13,818 nucleotides of DNA, from the NCBI GenBank assembly GCA_016882585.1, contig VGPP01000037.1:1-13818 (forward strand), in the 5' to 3' direction. The DNA comes from Cyanobacteria bacterium M_surface_7_m2_037 (lineage in GTDB: Bacteria; Cyanobacteriota; Cyanobacteriia; PCC-6307; Cyanobiaceae). Below the pieces are notes generated by a model that ran no database searches, was not told the origin of the DNA, and saw only the letters and a list, made by a program, of their open reading frames with translations. This document shows, piece by piece, positions 6,715-13,818 of the stretch (within the stretch, counting starts at the first letter, position 1; every line of letters begins with the position of its first letter). The translations under genes were made by a program, and so were the position numbers.

Positions 6715-7107
6715 TCAACTGATCACGTTCACAGTGGTGCCGTAGCGCTGTAATTGGCGGTTTGCTGTCAACAGCAACATGGGCTCCGTTCGGCTCTGGC
6801 AGACCAGAAGCCGGTCAAAAGGATCGCGATGGTCGCCACCGGACTCAAGATTGCCCACTGCCAGGAGATGGGTGTTACGGATCGGTAGCCAGCGAAAGCC
6901 CTGCAACGGGATCAGGCGCTCCAGCTCCGCGAGGTCCACCTGCAGCCTCCCGATCGACACCTTGATCGCCATTTCCCAGAGCGAAGCCTGGCTCACAAAC
7001 ACCTCTGCATCCACAGACCGCACGCGCTCCTCCACAGCCGCCGGCAGCAGGGGATCGTCATTGAGCCACCAAAGCACCAGGTGGGTGTCGAGCAGCAGCC
7101 GCGTCAA
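6715..7107 (-). CDS. Type II toxin, PIN-domain ribonuclease (VapC family)
   Basis: A 130-aa PIN-domain protein, normal length for VapC toxins, which are Mg-dependent RNases acting on cellular RNA. Visible acidic residues are Asp7 (LLLDTHLVLW), Glu45 (ASLWEMAIK), and Asp95/Asp98 (HRDPFDRLL). The pattern LLLDTH, SLWEMAIK and HRDPFDRLL places it in the Sll0205-like PIN subgroup common in cyanobacteria. In the last motif, where the family usually has TAD, it reads LLTANRQL with Asn116. The ATG overlaps the stop of the upstream antitoxin gene by 4 nt (ATGA arrangement), the usual coupled organisation in which the antitoxin is made first. Whether the toxin is active is not known. Confidence 0.87.
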   Translation of the reverse strand: MTRLLLDTHLVLWWLNDDPLLPAAVEERVRSVDAEVFVSQASLWEMAIKVSIGRLQVDLAELERLIPLQGFRWLPIRNTHLLAVGNLESGGDHRDPFDRLLVCQSRTEPMLLLTANRQLQRYGTTVNVIS

Positions 7108-7334
7108 TGGAGCGCCTCGAACAGGCCATCTAGGGGCGCATCAAAATCGCTGCTGATCTGGATTTGGCCGCGCATCGCACCAGGTGCTGCCACAGGCTGG
7201 GCTTGGGGCTGCCAGCCCACCAGTCGTGCAATCGGCACGCCAGCGCGGGCAATCACCACTTCCTCTCCCTGTTCCACGACATGAAGCAGCTGGGATAGCT
7301 GAGTCTTGGCTTGGTGGATGTTCACCGGCTCCAT
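7104..7334 (-). CDS. Type II antitoxin, Phd/YefM family
   Basis: A 76-aa protein with the Phd-type N-terminal DNA-binding fold: VNIHQAKTQLSQLLHVVEQGEEVVIARAG followed by VPIARLV (read as VNIHQAKTQLSQLL, EQGEEVVIARAG and VPIARLV). The C-terminal third (MRGQIQISSDFDAPLDGLFEAL) is the usual toxin-binding tail: the FDAPL region typically threads along the PIN toxin. It starts at ATG 7332-7334 without a clear Shine-Dalgarno. It precedes and overlaps the PIN toxin gene and probably represses its own promoter through the palindromic sequence just upstream. Confidence 0.88.
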   Translation of the reverse strand: MEPVNIHQAKTQLSQLLHVVEQGEEVVIARAGVPIARLVGWQPQAQPVAAPGAMRGQIQISSDFDAPLDGLFEALH

Positions 7335-7348
7335 GACTGATCGAGCTG

Positions 7349-7368
7349 AACTAAGTCTTAGCTTAGTT
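7349..7368 (-). promoter_or_regulatory. Candidate operator of the toxin-antitoxin operon
   Basis: A perfect 7-bp inverted repeat AACTAAG (7349-7355) and CTTAGTT (7362-7368) surrounds TCTTAG. The spacer itself holds another CTTAG (7357-7361), so CTAAG/CTTAG half-sites occur three times in 16 bp. It lies 15-34 nt upstream of the antitoxin start, where Phd-type antitoxins bind for autoregulation. The binding itself is inferred. Confidence 0.6.
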
Positions 7369-7566
7369 TGCAGATGGGCCTCGCGACCGGCTGGCCAGTG
7401 TTTGTCATCATCGGCACGCCCGTGCTTGGTCCCACGGATTCGTTGATTGATTCAGGTGTTCAGCTTTGCTGAAAAATGAGAGGGAAACTCCCTGTCCCTG
7501 TCAGCGGCTCAAGCTGATGCGATCTAACGAAAAGATGCCCTTGTCATGGTTATCCCTGAAAACAAG

Positions 7567-7591
7567 AAACCCCTGCTCGCGGCAGGGGTTT
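7567..7591 (-). terminator. Rho-independent terminator downstream of tRNA-Thr
   Basis: A perfect 10-bp stem AAACCCCTGC/GCAGGGGTTT (7567-7576, 7582-7591) with a 5-nt loop. On the minus strand it ends in the stem's own TTT followed by CTTGTTTTC, and it lies 26 nt after the 3' end of the tRNA gene. The plus-strand side has no extended T-tract, so it most likely ends the tRNA transcript. Confidence 0.75.
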
Positions 7592-7616
7592 CCAGGTGGA
7601 TCGGGGCTGTTTAAAA

Positions 7617-7688
<72 letters not shown>

Positions 7689-7737
7689 AGCCGCATCAAA
7701 TTAGCATTCGGGCTGTTGCGCCCTTTGGGCTCGCGTC

Positions 7738-8007
7738 ATGGCACCACAGTCTCGTGAGCCCCTGGATCCAGCCCTGCGGGCACGCTTGCTGCAGGAGGCC
7801 AAAACACCCTGGCGTGGGCTCCGGCGTGGGCTTTGGCTGGCCTTCACCGCCTCCGCTGCGGTTGGCCTCGCCACGATGACGATGCGTGCCTCAGCTGGGG
7901 AGCCCGTCGCCCTCAGCGACCTTGGCATCCAACTGGGTGCTCTCGTGCTCTTCGGCGGGCTCCTCTGGCGTGACAGAAACCCCAGCGTCGACGACGAGGT
8001 CGCTTGA
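7738..8007 (+). CDS. DUF3493 domain-containing small membrane protein
   Basis: An 89-aa protein with the pattern LDPALRARLLQEAKTPWRGLRRG, then a hydrophobic segment at about residues 31-50 (GLWLAFTASAAVGLATM) and a second at about 62-77 (GIQLGALVLFGGLLW), ending in RDRNPSVDD. This matches the DUF3493 family of cyanobacteria and plastids; as I recall, this domain is related to the C-terminal part of the plant photosystem II assembly factor LPA1, so a role in PSII assembly is possible but not shown. The ATG has no clear Shine-Dalgarno. Codons from about residue 52 onward overlap the 3' end of the opposite-strand membrane protein gene by 117 nt. Confidence 0.75.
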   Translation: MAPQSREPLDPALRARLLQEAKTPWRGLRRGLWLAFTASAAVGLATMTMRASAGEPVALSDLGIQLGALVLFGGLLWRDRNPSVDDEVA

Positions 8008-8739
8008 GTCGGCGTCAGCGTCGGCGGTGGCGCTTGGTTCGGGCTCAGGTTCCTCGGCAACTGTGGTGATCGCCTCAGGGGCCGGTTGAGGGGCCGGTTC
8101 CGGTGCAGGCTCGGGCGTTGGCGGGGTGTTTTGTTGGGCCGCCGTTGGTTCCACAGCCAGCGGCTGCAGAAGGAGTAGCGGCAAGCCGAGATTCAAGCGA
8201 CTCTCCGCCGCCTGAGCCTGAGTGAGAGGCAGGGTTTGCTCCATCAGCGCCGCTGGCCGGGTGAACAGCCAGAGGGTTTGCATGAGCTGGTGCCACTGCC
8301 ATTGCATCAGCGCCAGCAGTGGCAGGCTCACGAGCAACACCACCAAGCGCGGGCTGGCCGACAGGGGCGACCAGGCCCAGGCCAGGCCGGCATTGGCATC
8401 GAGCAGCCACACCAACGGCAGCAGCAAGGCTGCCCCCGAGGCTGCGATCAGCTTCAGCGGCAGGGCGGTTTGCAGGGCGCTGAGCCGCAGTTGCTCCGGG
8501 CGACGACCCCGCAGCGGCACCTGAAGCAGCAGCAGCGACCACAGATCGGGCGGCAGACGCCAGAACAACACGGCTGGGGCGAGCGCGCCGAGAGCCCAGG
8601 CCAGGATGCGTTCAAATCCAGGTAGGGGGCCGGGATCCGCCCCAGCGAGCACTAGCAGCAGCAGCAACGCCTCAAGCGGCAAGGCCGCGAGCCCCAGGAG
8701 CTGGAGCCACAGCAGGGGTTCGCGTCTTGCCGGATTCAC
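7891..8739 (-). CDS. Membrane protein with low-complexity Pro/Glu/Ala tail
   Basis: A 282-aa protein with about four hydrophobic segments (residues 8-34, 45-62, 91-113 and 130-158), followed from about residue 196 by a tail rich in Pro, Glu, Ala and Asp (PEPAPEPAPQPAPE, then ADADADSSD and PEEPAEEHE). No enzymatic motif is seen. I recall a picocyanobacterial family described as low-complexity tail membrane proteins with this architecture and a gene that collides with its convergent neighbour; I cannot check it here. The start is GTG 8737-8739, 19 nt after the infB stop, so it may be the last gene of the nusA operon. The last 38 codons (residues 245-282) overlap the DUF3493 gene on the other strand, where the tail is least constrained. 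Confidence 0.72.
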   Translation of the reverse strand: MNPARREPLLWLQLLGLAALPLEALLLLLVLAGADPGPLPGFERILAWALGALAPAVLFWRLPPDLWSLLLLQVPLRGRRPEQLRLSALQTALPLKLIAASGAALLLPLVWLLDANAGLAWAWSPLSASPRLVVLLVSLPLLALMQWQWHQLMQTLWLFTRPAALMEQTLPLTQAQAAESRLNLGLPLLLLQPLAVEPTAAQQNTPPTPEPAPEPAPQPAPEAITTVAEEPEPEPSATADADADSSDLVVDAGVSVTPEEPAEEHESTQLDAKVAEGDGLPS

Positions 8740-8758
8740 GGGGCGGTGCAGCGCGGGA

Positions 8759-11700
8759 TCAGGTGCTCAGTGTGCGGCGTTGGGTGACCAGTTTGTAGGC
8801 CTCAACGCGATCGCCTTCCTGCCAGTTGGCGAAGCGATCGCAGCCGATGCCGCACTCGAAGCCGGTGGCCACTTCCTTCTGGTCGTCCTTGCCGCGGCGC
8901 AGGGAGTCGAGGTCGCCCTCGTACACCTTTTCCTTGCCGCGCCAGACGCGCACTTTGCAGTTGCGTTGCAGCTTGCCGTTGGTGACGTAGCAGCCCGCCA
9001 CCGCACTCTTGCCGATGGTGAACACCGCGCGCACTTCGGCTTCGCCGAGGCTCTCCTCCACCAACTCGGGCTCCAGCAGGCCTTCCATGGCCATCTGGAT
9101 GTCTTCGAGCAGCTTGTAGATCACGTCGTAATCGCGCACATCCACGCCGGTGGCATCGGCGGCGCGCTTGGCGCCCGGTGCCATCGAGGTGTTGAAGCCC
9201 ACGATCACGGCGCCGGAAGCGGCGGCCAGATCCACGTCGGTCTCGGTGACCTCGCCCGGTGCCGAGAGCAGCACCCGCACTTGCACCTCTTCCTGGGGCA
9301 GCTGTTCGAGGGAGCCGAGGATGGCTTCCACCGAACCCTGCACGTCGGCCTTGAGGATCAGGTTGAGCTCCTTGAGCTCGCCTTCGCTGGCCTGGCCCGA
9401 CATCGACGCCAGCGACACCCGGCGGGAGGCCATCTGCTGCGCCAGACGGGTGGCGCGGGCTTCGGTGGCGCGATCGCCCACCACGGCCCGGGCCGCCTTC
9501 TCGTCGGGATACACCTCGAACTCGTCGCCCGCGGTGGGCACTTCGCTGAAGCCCAGGGCCTCCACCGCATAGGAGGGGCCGGCTTCCTTCACGCGCTTGC
9601 CGTTGTCGTCGACCATGGCGCGCACCTTGCCCAGGATCGGGCCCGCCGCCAGCACGTCGCCGGTGCGCAGGGTGCCGTTCTGGATCAGCAGGGTGGCCAC
9701 AGGGCCTTTGGCCTTGTCGAGGTGCGCCTCGATCACGGTGCCCTTCGCCATGCGGTCGGGGTTGGCCTGCAGGTCTTCCACTTCGGTGACCAGCAGGATC
9801 ATTTCGAGCAGCTTGTCGATGTTCTCGCCCTTGATGGCGCTCACCGGCACCATCACGGTGTTGCCGCCCCAGTCCTCGGCCACGAGCTCGTGGGAGGAGA
9901 GCTCCTGCTTCACCCGATCCGGGGAGGCGCCTTCCTTGTCGATCTTGTTGATCGCCACCACGATCGGCACCTTGGCGGCGCGGGCGTGGCTGATGGCTTC
10001 CAGGGTCTGGGGGCGCACGCCGTCATCGGCGGCCACCACCAGCACGGCCACGTCGGTCACCTTGGTGCCGCGGGCACGCATGGCGGTGAACGCCTCGTGG
10101 CCCGGGGTGTCGAGGAAGGTGATCTTGCGCTGCTCGCCGGCGTGGGGCACTTCCACCTGGTAAGCACCGATGTGCTGGGTGATGCCCCCGGCTTCGCCCG
10201 CGGTGACGCGGGTTTTGCGGATCGAGTCGAGCAGGCTCGTTTTGCCGTGGTCCACGTGGCCCATCACTGTGACCACGGGTGGGCGGCGGATCAGGTGAGC
10301 CAGATCGCTTTCCTCGATCATCTCCACCGTCTTGGCGGCGGCGGCCTCCACGTCGTCTTCGAGCACGGGCACACCGAACTCCTCAGACACGTTCTCGATC
10401 GCGGAGAGATCGAGGGTCTGGGTGACGGTGGCGATGATGCCCTTGAAGAACAGGCTCTTGATGATCTCGGAGCTGTCGACGCCCAGGCGATCGGCCAGCT
10501 CCTGCACCGTGAGGTTGCCCTCCGGCACGATCAGCATTTCGGGCCGCTGTTGCTTGGCCTCGCGGGCGGCGCGCAGCTCCATGGCGCGGCGGCGCTGGCG
10601 CTGACGGGTGGTTTCCTTCTTGCGCTTGCGGGCCACGGCCGTGGGCTTGCGCTGCGCGGGGGCGGTGCTCTTCGGCTTGGCGGGGCGGGCCAGGGAGGCC
10701 TGCAGCACCACGGCTTCCTGTTCGCCGGCGTAGCCGCCGGTTTCCGCCGTCAGCGCGTCGTCGTTCTCGCCAATGATGTGCACCTTCTGGCGCTGCTTCT
10801 GCGGCGAGCGGCTGCGCAGCGCTTCCAGCTTGGCGCTGTCGTCCCAGTCGGGGCGCCGGGGGCGACCACCAGCCGGAGGCTGGGGCGCACGGAAATTGGG
10901 GCGCCGCGGCGCTGTGGGCGGTGTAGCGACCGGCCGGGCGGCGTCATCGCCGCCGGGGGCCGCTGCACCCGCACCGGGGCCAGCAGGCGCACCAGGGCGC
11001 CGCGGCGGTGCTGCGGTGGGGCGTGCACCGGGTTTTTGCAGCTGCATCAGCTCGCCGGGCGCCACCGGTTTGCGCATGCCGGGCATGCCCGGGCGCGTGG
11101 GCGGTGCAGGGCGGTTGCCGCCGCCAGCCGGGCCGCTCACATCGCGGCGGATGGGCTTGCCCACCAGTTCCACCTGCGGCCGCACCGGCGGTGTGCCGGG
11201 CTTGGCACCGCGCACAGGTGCCGGCGCACCCGGGCGGGTGGGCATGCCGGGGCGTTGGCTCAGGGATGGACGCCCCGATGGGGGCGCTGGGCGGCTGCCG
11301 CCCTGTCCACTCTGGGGACGGCCCACGAGCTGAGGCTTGTTGCCGCCAGCGGCGCCGGGTCGTGTGGGAGCCGGAGCGCCCGGGCGTGAAGGCGCGGCGG
11401 CGGGGCGTTGCGGGGGCGCCACGGGCCGCGCCGGAGCGGCGGCGCTGGGCGGCGCAGGCTTGCGCGCCGGCGGTGCGCCGGCGGGGGCCTTCGACACGAT
11501 CGCCGGAGCCGGGCGGCCGGGGGCGGGAGCGCCGGGCCGTGCGGGTGCACCAGCCGGTTTGGCGGCGGCTGGCCGGGCCGGCGGTGCTACGGGTGCAGCA
11601 GGGCGTGCGGGTGGTGCCACTGGCTTGGCGGCCTGAGGAGCCGGGGCGGCCGGCCGTGGCGCGGGTGCGGCGGGTTTAGCGGCGGCCGGTGCCGGTGCCG

Positions 11701-12097
11701 GTGCAGCGGGGCGGGCCGGTGCCGAAACGGGCGGTTTGGCAGCAGCGGGTTTGGCGGCGGCCGGCGGCGCCGCCGGCGCAGGTTTCACAGGAGCGGCTGG
11801 AGCGCTGGCTGCCGGCTTCGGCGCCTGAGGAGCGGCAGGGGCCGGTGCAGACGGTGCTTTCTTCACCGAGAGAATCGCTTTCTGGGGCGGTGCAGCCGGG
11901 GCAGGGGCAGCGGCCTTGGAGCCGTTACCGCCTGTCTTGATCAGGTTGCGGATGCGAGCGGCTTCGTCGTCGCTGATCGAGCTGCTATGGCTCTTCGCAG
12001 AGATCGACAGCTTCTCGGCGGCATCGAGCACGTCCTTGTTCTCAAGGCCCAAGTCCTTGGACAGCTCGTAAATCCTGACTTTGCCGCTGCTGGTCAT
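8759..12097 (-). CDS. infB: Translation initiation factor IF-2
   Basis: IF-2 is the GTPase that brings initiator fMet-tRNA to the 30S subunit and promotes subunit joining. The 1112-aa product has an N-terminal IF2_N-type helix bundle (IYELSKDLGLENKDVLDAAEK), a very long Ala/Pro/Gly-rich segment at about residues 60-430, a basic stretch (RKRKKETTRQRQRRR), a second IF2_N region (NLTVQELADRLGVDSSEIIK), and the G domain: G1 GHVDHGKT (613-620), G3 DTPGHE (663-668), G4 NKID (717-720). The C-terminal domains follow, with GCYVTNGKLQRN and GFECGIGCDRFANWQEGD. The length is in the cyanobacterial range, which has long N-termini. ATG 12095-12097 is preceded by GGAG (12104-12107) with a 6-nt spacer. It is in the nusA-ylxR-infB order, with ylxR 64 nt upstream. 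Confidence 0.98.
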   Translation of the reverse strand: MTSSGKVRIYELSKDLGLENKDVLDAAEKLSISAKSHSSSISDDEAARIRNLIKTGGNGSKAAAPAPAAPPQKAILSVKKAPSAPAPAAPQAPKPAASAPAAPVKPAPAAPPAAAKPAAAKPPVSAPARPAAPAPAPAAAKPAAPAPRPAAPAPQAAKPVAPPARPAAPVAPPARPAAAKPAGAPARPGAPAPGRPAPAIVSKAPAGAPPARKPAPPSAAAPARPVAPPQRPAAAPSRPGAPAPTRPGAAGGNKPQLVGRPQSGQGGSRPAPPSGRPSLSQRPGMPTRPGAPAPVRGAKPGTPPVRPQVELVGKPIRRDVSGPAGGGNRPAPPTRPGMPGMRKPVAPGELMQLQKPGARPTAAPPRRPGAPAGPGAGAAAPGGDDAARPVATPPTAPRRPNFRAPQPPAGGRPRRPDWDDSAKLEALRSRSPQKQRQKVHIIGENDDALTAETGGYAGEQEAVVLQASLARPAKPKSTAPAQRKPTAVARKRKKETTRQRQRRRAMELRAAREAKQQRPEMLIVPEGNLTVQELADRLGVDSSEIIKSLFFKGIIATVTQTLDLSAIENVSEEFGVPVLEDDVEAAAAKTVEMIEESDLAHLIRRPPVVTVMGHVDHGKTSLLDSIRKTRVTAGEAGGITQHIGAYQVEVPHAGEQRKITFLDTPGHEAFTAMRARGTKVTDVAVLVVAADDGVRPQTLEAISHARAAKVPIVVAINKIDKEGASPDRVKQELSSHELVAEDWGGNTVMVPVSAIKGENIDKLLEMILLVTEVEDLQANPDRMAKGTVIEAHLDKAKGPVATLLIQNGTLRTGDVLAAGPILGKVRAMVDDNGKRVKEAGPSYAVEALGFSEVPTAGDEFEVYPDEKAARAVVGDRATEARATRLAQQMASRRVSLASMSGQASEGELKELNLILKADVQGSVEAILGSLEQLPQEEVQVRVLLSAPGEVTETDVDLAAASGAVIVGFNTSMAPGAKRAADATGVDVRDYDVIYKLLEDIQMAMEGLLEPELVEESLGEAEVRAVFTIGKSAVAGCYVTNGKLQRNCKVRVWRGKEKVYEGDLDSLRRGKDDQKEVATGFECGIGCDRFANWQEGDRVEAYKLVTQRRTLST

Positions 12098-12103
12098 TCA
12101 GTG

Positions 12104-12107
12104 CTCC
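12104..12107 (-). promoter_or_regulatory. Ribosome binding site of infB
   Basis: GGAG on the minus strand, 6 nt before the infB ATG, supports the start at 12097. The rest of the ylxR-infB gap (12098-12161) holds a weak hairpin GGCCTC/GAGGCC (12135-12140 and 12151-12156) and tandem GTGGCACC copies, with no clear function. Confidence 0.7.
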
Positions 12108-12161
12108 AAAGGGTCGGTGCCACGGGTGCCACCGGGCCTCCACACACGGTGAGGCCACTAT

Positions 12162-12440
12162 TCATCTTGCCTCAGAGCCTGCAGATGAGGTGGCGTGCAG
12201 GCGCTGCTCCAGTGCCGCGTAGATGGAATCTGCAACCTGACAACGCAGGCCTTTCTGCAGTTTCTTGCGGCGTCTGGCTTCTTCCAGGCAGTCGCGGCGT
12301 GGGCAGAGGTAGGCCGAGCGGCCCATCCCCTGATCCAGCGCGAGGCCTCCATCCGCCAGGCGGATGACCCGCCAGAGCTGCCGGCGATCCAGCAACTCAC
12401 GGCAGGCCACACAGCGCCTGAGGACGCTGCGCTCACTCAC
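12162..12440 (-). CDS. ylxR: YlxR family RNA-binding protein (DUF448)
   Basis: A 92-aa basic protein of the YlxR/DUF448 family, which sits between nusA and infB in most bacteria. Signature residues are RRCVACRELLDRRQLWRVIR at the start (as RRCVACRE and RRQLWRVIR), then GRSAYLCPRRDCLEEARRRK and LQKGLRCQV. The family is thought to bind RNA and in some species has been linked to RNase P or nucleoid functions; the role here is not proven. The start is GTG 12438-12440, which overlaps the nusA stop (GTGA), implying coupled translation. The frame at 12158-12436 is a shadow. Confidence 0.92.
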   Translation of the reverse strand: MSERSVLRRCVACRELLDRRQLWRVIRLADGGLALDQGMGRSAYLCPRRDCLEEARRRKKLQKGLRCQVADSIYAALEQRLHATSSAGSEAR

Positions 12441-13818
12441 CGGGCCCCATCCTCGTCGCTGGTGTCTTCGCTGGCTTCCTCAGCAACCTCTTCAGCCGCG
12501 GGCTCTTGCTCTGGCGCCTCATCGGCCACCTCTTCGTAGGCCGCCTCGGTGCCGTACTCCTCCTCGTCTTCCGGCAGGGGATAGAGCTCGCGCAGGCGGG
12601 CATCCTCTTCGGCGCGCAGGGCCTGCTCGGCCTCCAGGCGTGCTTCGGCCTCGGCCTGCAGCGCTTCCTCTTCCTGGCGCTGCGCGATCAGCTCCGACAC
12701 CTTCTCGTCTTCAGCGGCCTGGTCGTATTCGGTGCTGTTCTTGATGTCGATCTTCCAGCCGGTGAGGCGGGCGGCCAGGCGCACGTTCTGGCCCTCGCGG
12801 CCGATGGCCAGGCTGAGCTGATCGGGCGGCACGAGCACGTGGGCGTGCTGGCCCTCGGGATCCACCAGGCGCACCGCTTCCACGCGGGCCGGGCTGAGGG
12901 AGTTGGCGATGTATTGGCCGGGATCCTGCGACCAGCGGATCACGTCGATCTTTTCGCCGCGCAGTTCGTTCACCACCTGCTGGATGCGGGAGCCGCGGGC
13001 GCCGATGCAGGCACCCACCGGATCCACCTCGCGCTCCACCGAATCCACGGCCACCTTGGTGCGCGGGCCCACCGAGCGGCTGGGGGGATTGGCTTCGCGG
13101 GCCACGGCCACGATGCGCACGGATCCTTCCTGGATCTCGGGCACTTCGTTCTCAAACAGATACACCACCAAACCGGCGTTGGCGCGGCTCACGAACAGCT
13201 GCGGCCCGCGGCGAGGCACCTCGCTCACTTCCTTCAGGAACACCTTGAAGGTGGCGTTGGCGCGGTAGTTGTCGTTGGGGAGCTGATCGCGGCGGGGCAG
13301 TTCGGCCTCCACCTCAGGGCGGCCCAGGCCGCTGCTCACGGCCATGATCACGCTCTGGCGCTCGAAGCGGATCACCCGGGCAGTGAGCACGGGATCTTCC
13401 AGATCCGCGAACTCTTCCTGGATCATCCGGCGCTGCTGATCGCGCAGCTTCTGGGCCAGTACCTGCTTGGTGGTGGCGGCGGCCATGCGGCCGAAATCTT
13501 CTTTCTCCGGGGTGACATCCAGCACCACGGTGTCGCCCACCTGGGCGTCTTCCGCCACCTGCATCACCTCGGCCAGGGCGATCTGGTGGTCTTCGCTCTC
13601 CACCTCCTCCACGATGATTTTCGAGGCGAGCACGCGGTAGCCCTCCTCATCGAGGTCGAGGGCCACATCGAAGTTGGAGAAGTAGTCCTCTTCGAAGGGG
13701 TCTTCGCTGATGCCGAGATACAACGTGCGGCGATAGCGCTCGTAACCCTTGAGCAGCGCCTCGCGCAGAGCTGATTCCACCACCTGGGCGGGCAGCTTCT
13801 TCTCTTCGCTGATGTCCT
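12437..13818 (-). CDS. nusA: Transcription termination/antitermination protein NusA (5' end outside window)
   Basis: NusA binds RNA polymerase and nascent RNA and modulates pausing, termination and antitermination. The frame is open to the right edge and reads DISEEKKLPAQVVESALREA, the known NusA N-terminus, so the true start lies beyond 13818; GTG 13783 is not the real start. About 459 residues are seen: N-terminal polymerase-binding domain (ALLKGYERYRR), S1-type region, KH1 with GACIGARGSRIQQVVNEL, KH2 with LAIGREGQNVRLAARLTGWK, then a Glu/Ala-rich coiled stretch and an acidic tail ending DTSDEDGAR. As in other cyanobacteria there are no C-terminal acidic repeat domains; the acidic low-complexity tail takes their place. 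The stop overlaps the ylxR start. Confidence 0.97.
   Translation of the reverse strand, partial: DISEEKKLPAQVVESALREALLKGYERYRRTLYLGISEDPFEEDYFSNFDVALDLDEEGYRVLASKIIVEEVESEDHQIALAEVMQVAEDAQVGDTVVLDVTPEKEDFGRMAAATTKQVLAQKLRDQQRRMIQEEFADLEDPVLTARVIRFERQSVIMAVSSGLGRPEVEAELPRRDQLPNDNYRANATFKVFLKEVSEVPRRGPQLFVSRANAGLVVYLFENEVPEIQEGSVRIVAVAREANPPSRSVGPRTKVAVDSVEREVDPVGACIGARGSRIQQVVNELRGEKIDVIRWSQDPGQYIANSLSPARVEAVRLVDPEGQHAHVLVPPDQLSLAIGREGQNVRLAARLTGWKIDIKNSTEYDQAAEDEKVSELIAQRQEEEALQAEAEARLEAEQALRAEEDARLRELYPLPEDEEEYGTEAAYEEVADEAPEQEPAAEEVAEEASEDTSDEDGAR

Noticed and set aside
7453..7480. Hairpin TTCAGC/GCTGAA near 7460 as a terminator
   Set aside because: It is followed by A residues rather than T on the plus strand, and nothing transcribed toward it on the minus strand would end there.
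8606..11389. A 927-codon open frame on the plus strand opposite infB
   Set aside because: It is the antisense of a GC-rich, highly biased gene whose codons rarely give stops on the other strand. Its translation is His/Gly/Ala-rich with no domain, and infB is certain.
10900..11900. Repeats inside infB as a repeat array or CRISPR
   Set aside because: The repeats are degenerate Ala/Pro codon runs within a coding frame, without regular spacers.
12506..13774. A 422-codon plus-strand open frame opposite nusA
   Set aside because: Same shadow effect: low-complexity His/Leu/Gly composition, and nusA explains the region.

Overview
The window is a GC-rich, gene-dense piece of a cyanobacterial chromosome, most likely a picocyanobacterium of the Synechococcus/Cyanobium group. 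The main evidence is psbA (photosystem II D1 protein), a ClpS of the cyanobacterial HNDPVN type, CofG, a DUF3493-type small membrane protein next to a low-complexity-tail membrane protein, and a tRNA gene without encoded CCA. Genus-level placement is inference.

Layout. (1) Positions 1-2048, plus strand: clpS, a CPBP-family membrane protease, and a decayed two-component system, joined by overlapping stop/start codons. The response regulator has two compensating 1-nt frameshifts and then breaks into the 3' end of a histidine kinase gene, so the two genes appear fused and inactivated by an internal deletion. (2) Positions 2049-4619, minus strand: cofG followed after 6 nt by a B12-binding-type radical SAM protein of unknown reaction. 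The stop codon of the latter abuts the stop of the kinase fragment. (3) Positions 4620-5970: a divergent intergenic region, then psbA encoding a Glu130 D1 form and a strong intrinsic terminator. (4) Positions 6022-7368, minus strand: a yeast-type cytosine deaminase homologue and a Phd/VapB-VapC toxin-antitoxin pair with a palindromic candidate operator. (5) Positions 7369-7737: mostly non-coding, with a tRNA-Thr(CGU) gene on the minus strand and its terminator. (6) Positions 7738-8739: a DUF3493 gene whose 3' part overlaps, tail to tail, the low-complexity tail of the opposite membrane protein gene. (7) Positions 8759-13818, minus strand: the conserved nusA-ylxR-infB transcription/translation operon. 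nusA runs off the right edge; the membrane-protein gene follows infB by about 20 nt and may be its last member.

Most of the window is housekeeping or photosynthetic. The accessory parts are the two-component remnant, the toxin-antitoxin pair and the deaminase. I see no convincing new multi-gene system. The least explained items are the uncharacterised radical SAM protein paired with cofG, the fused two-component fossil, the T-stem mismatch in tRNA-Thr and the convergent gene overlap.
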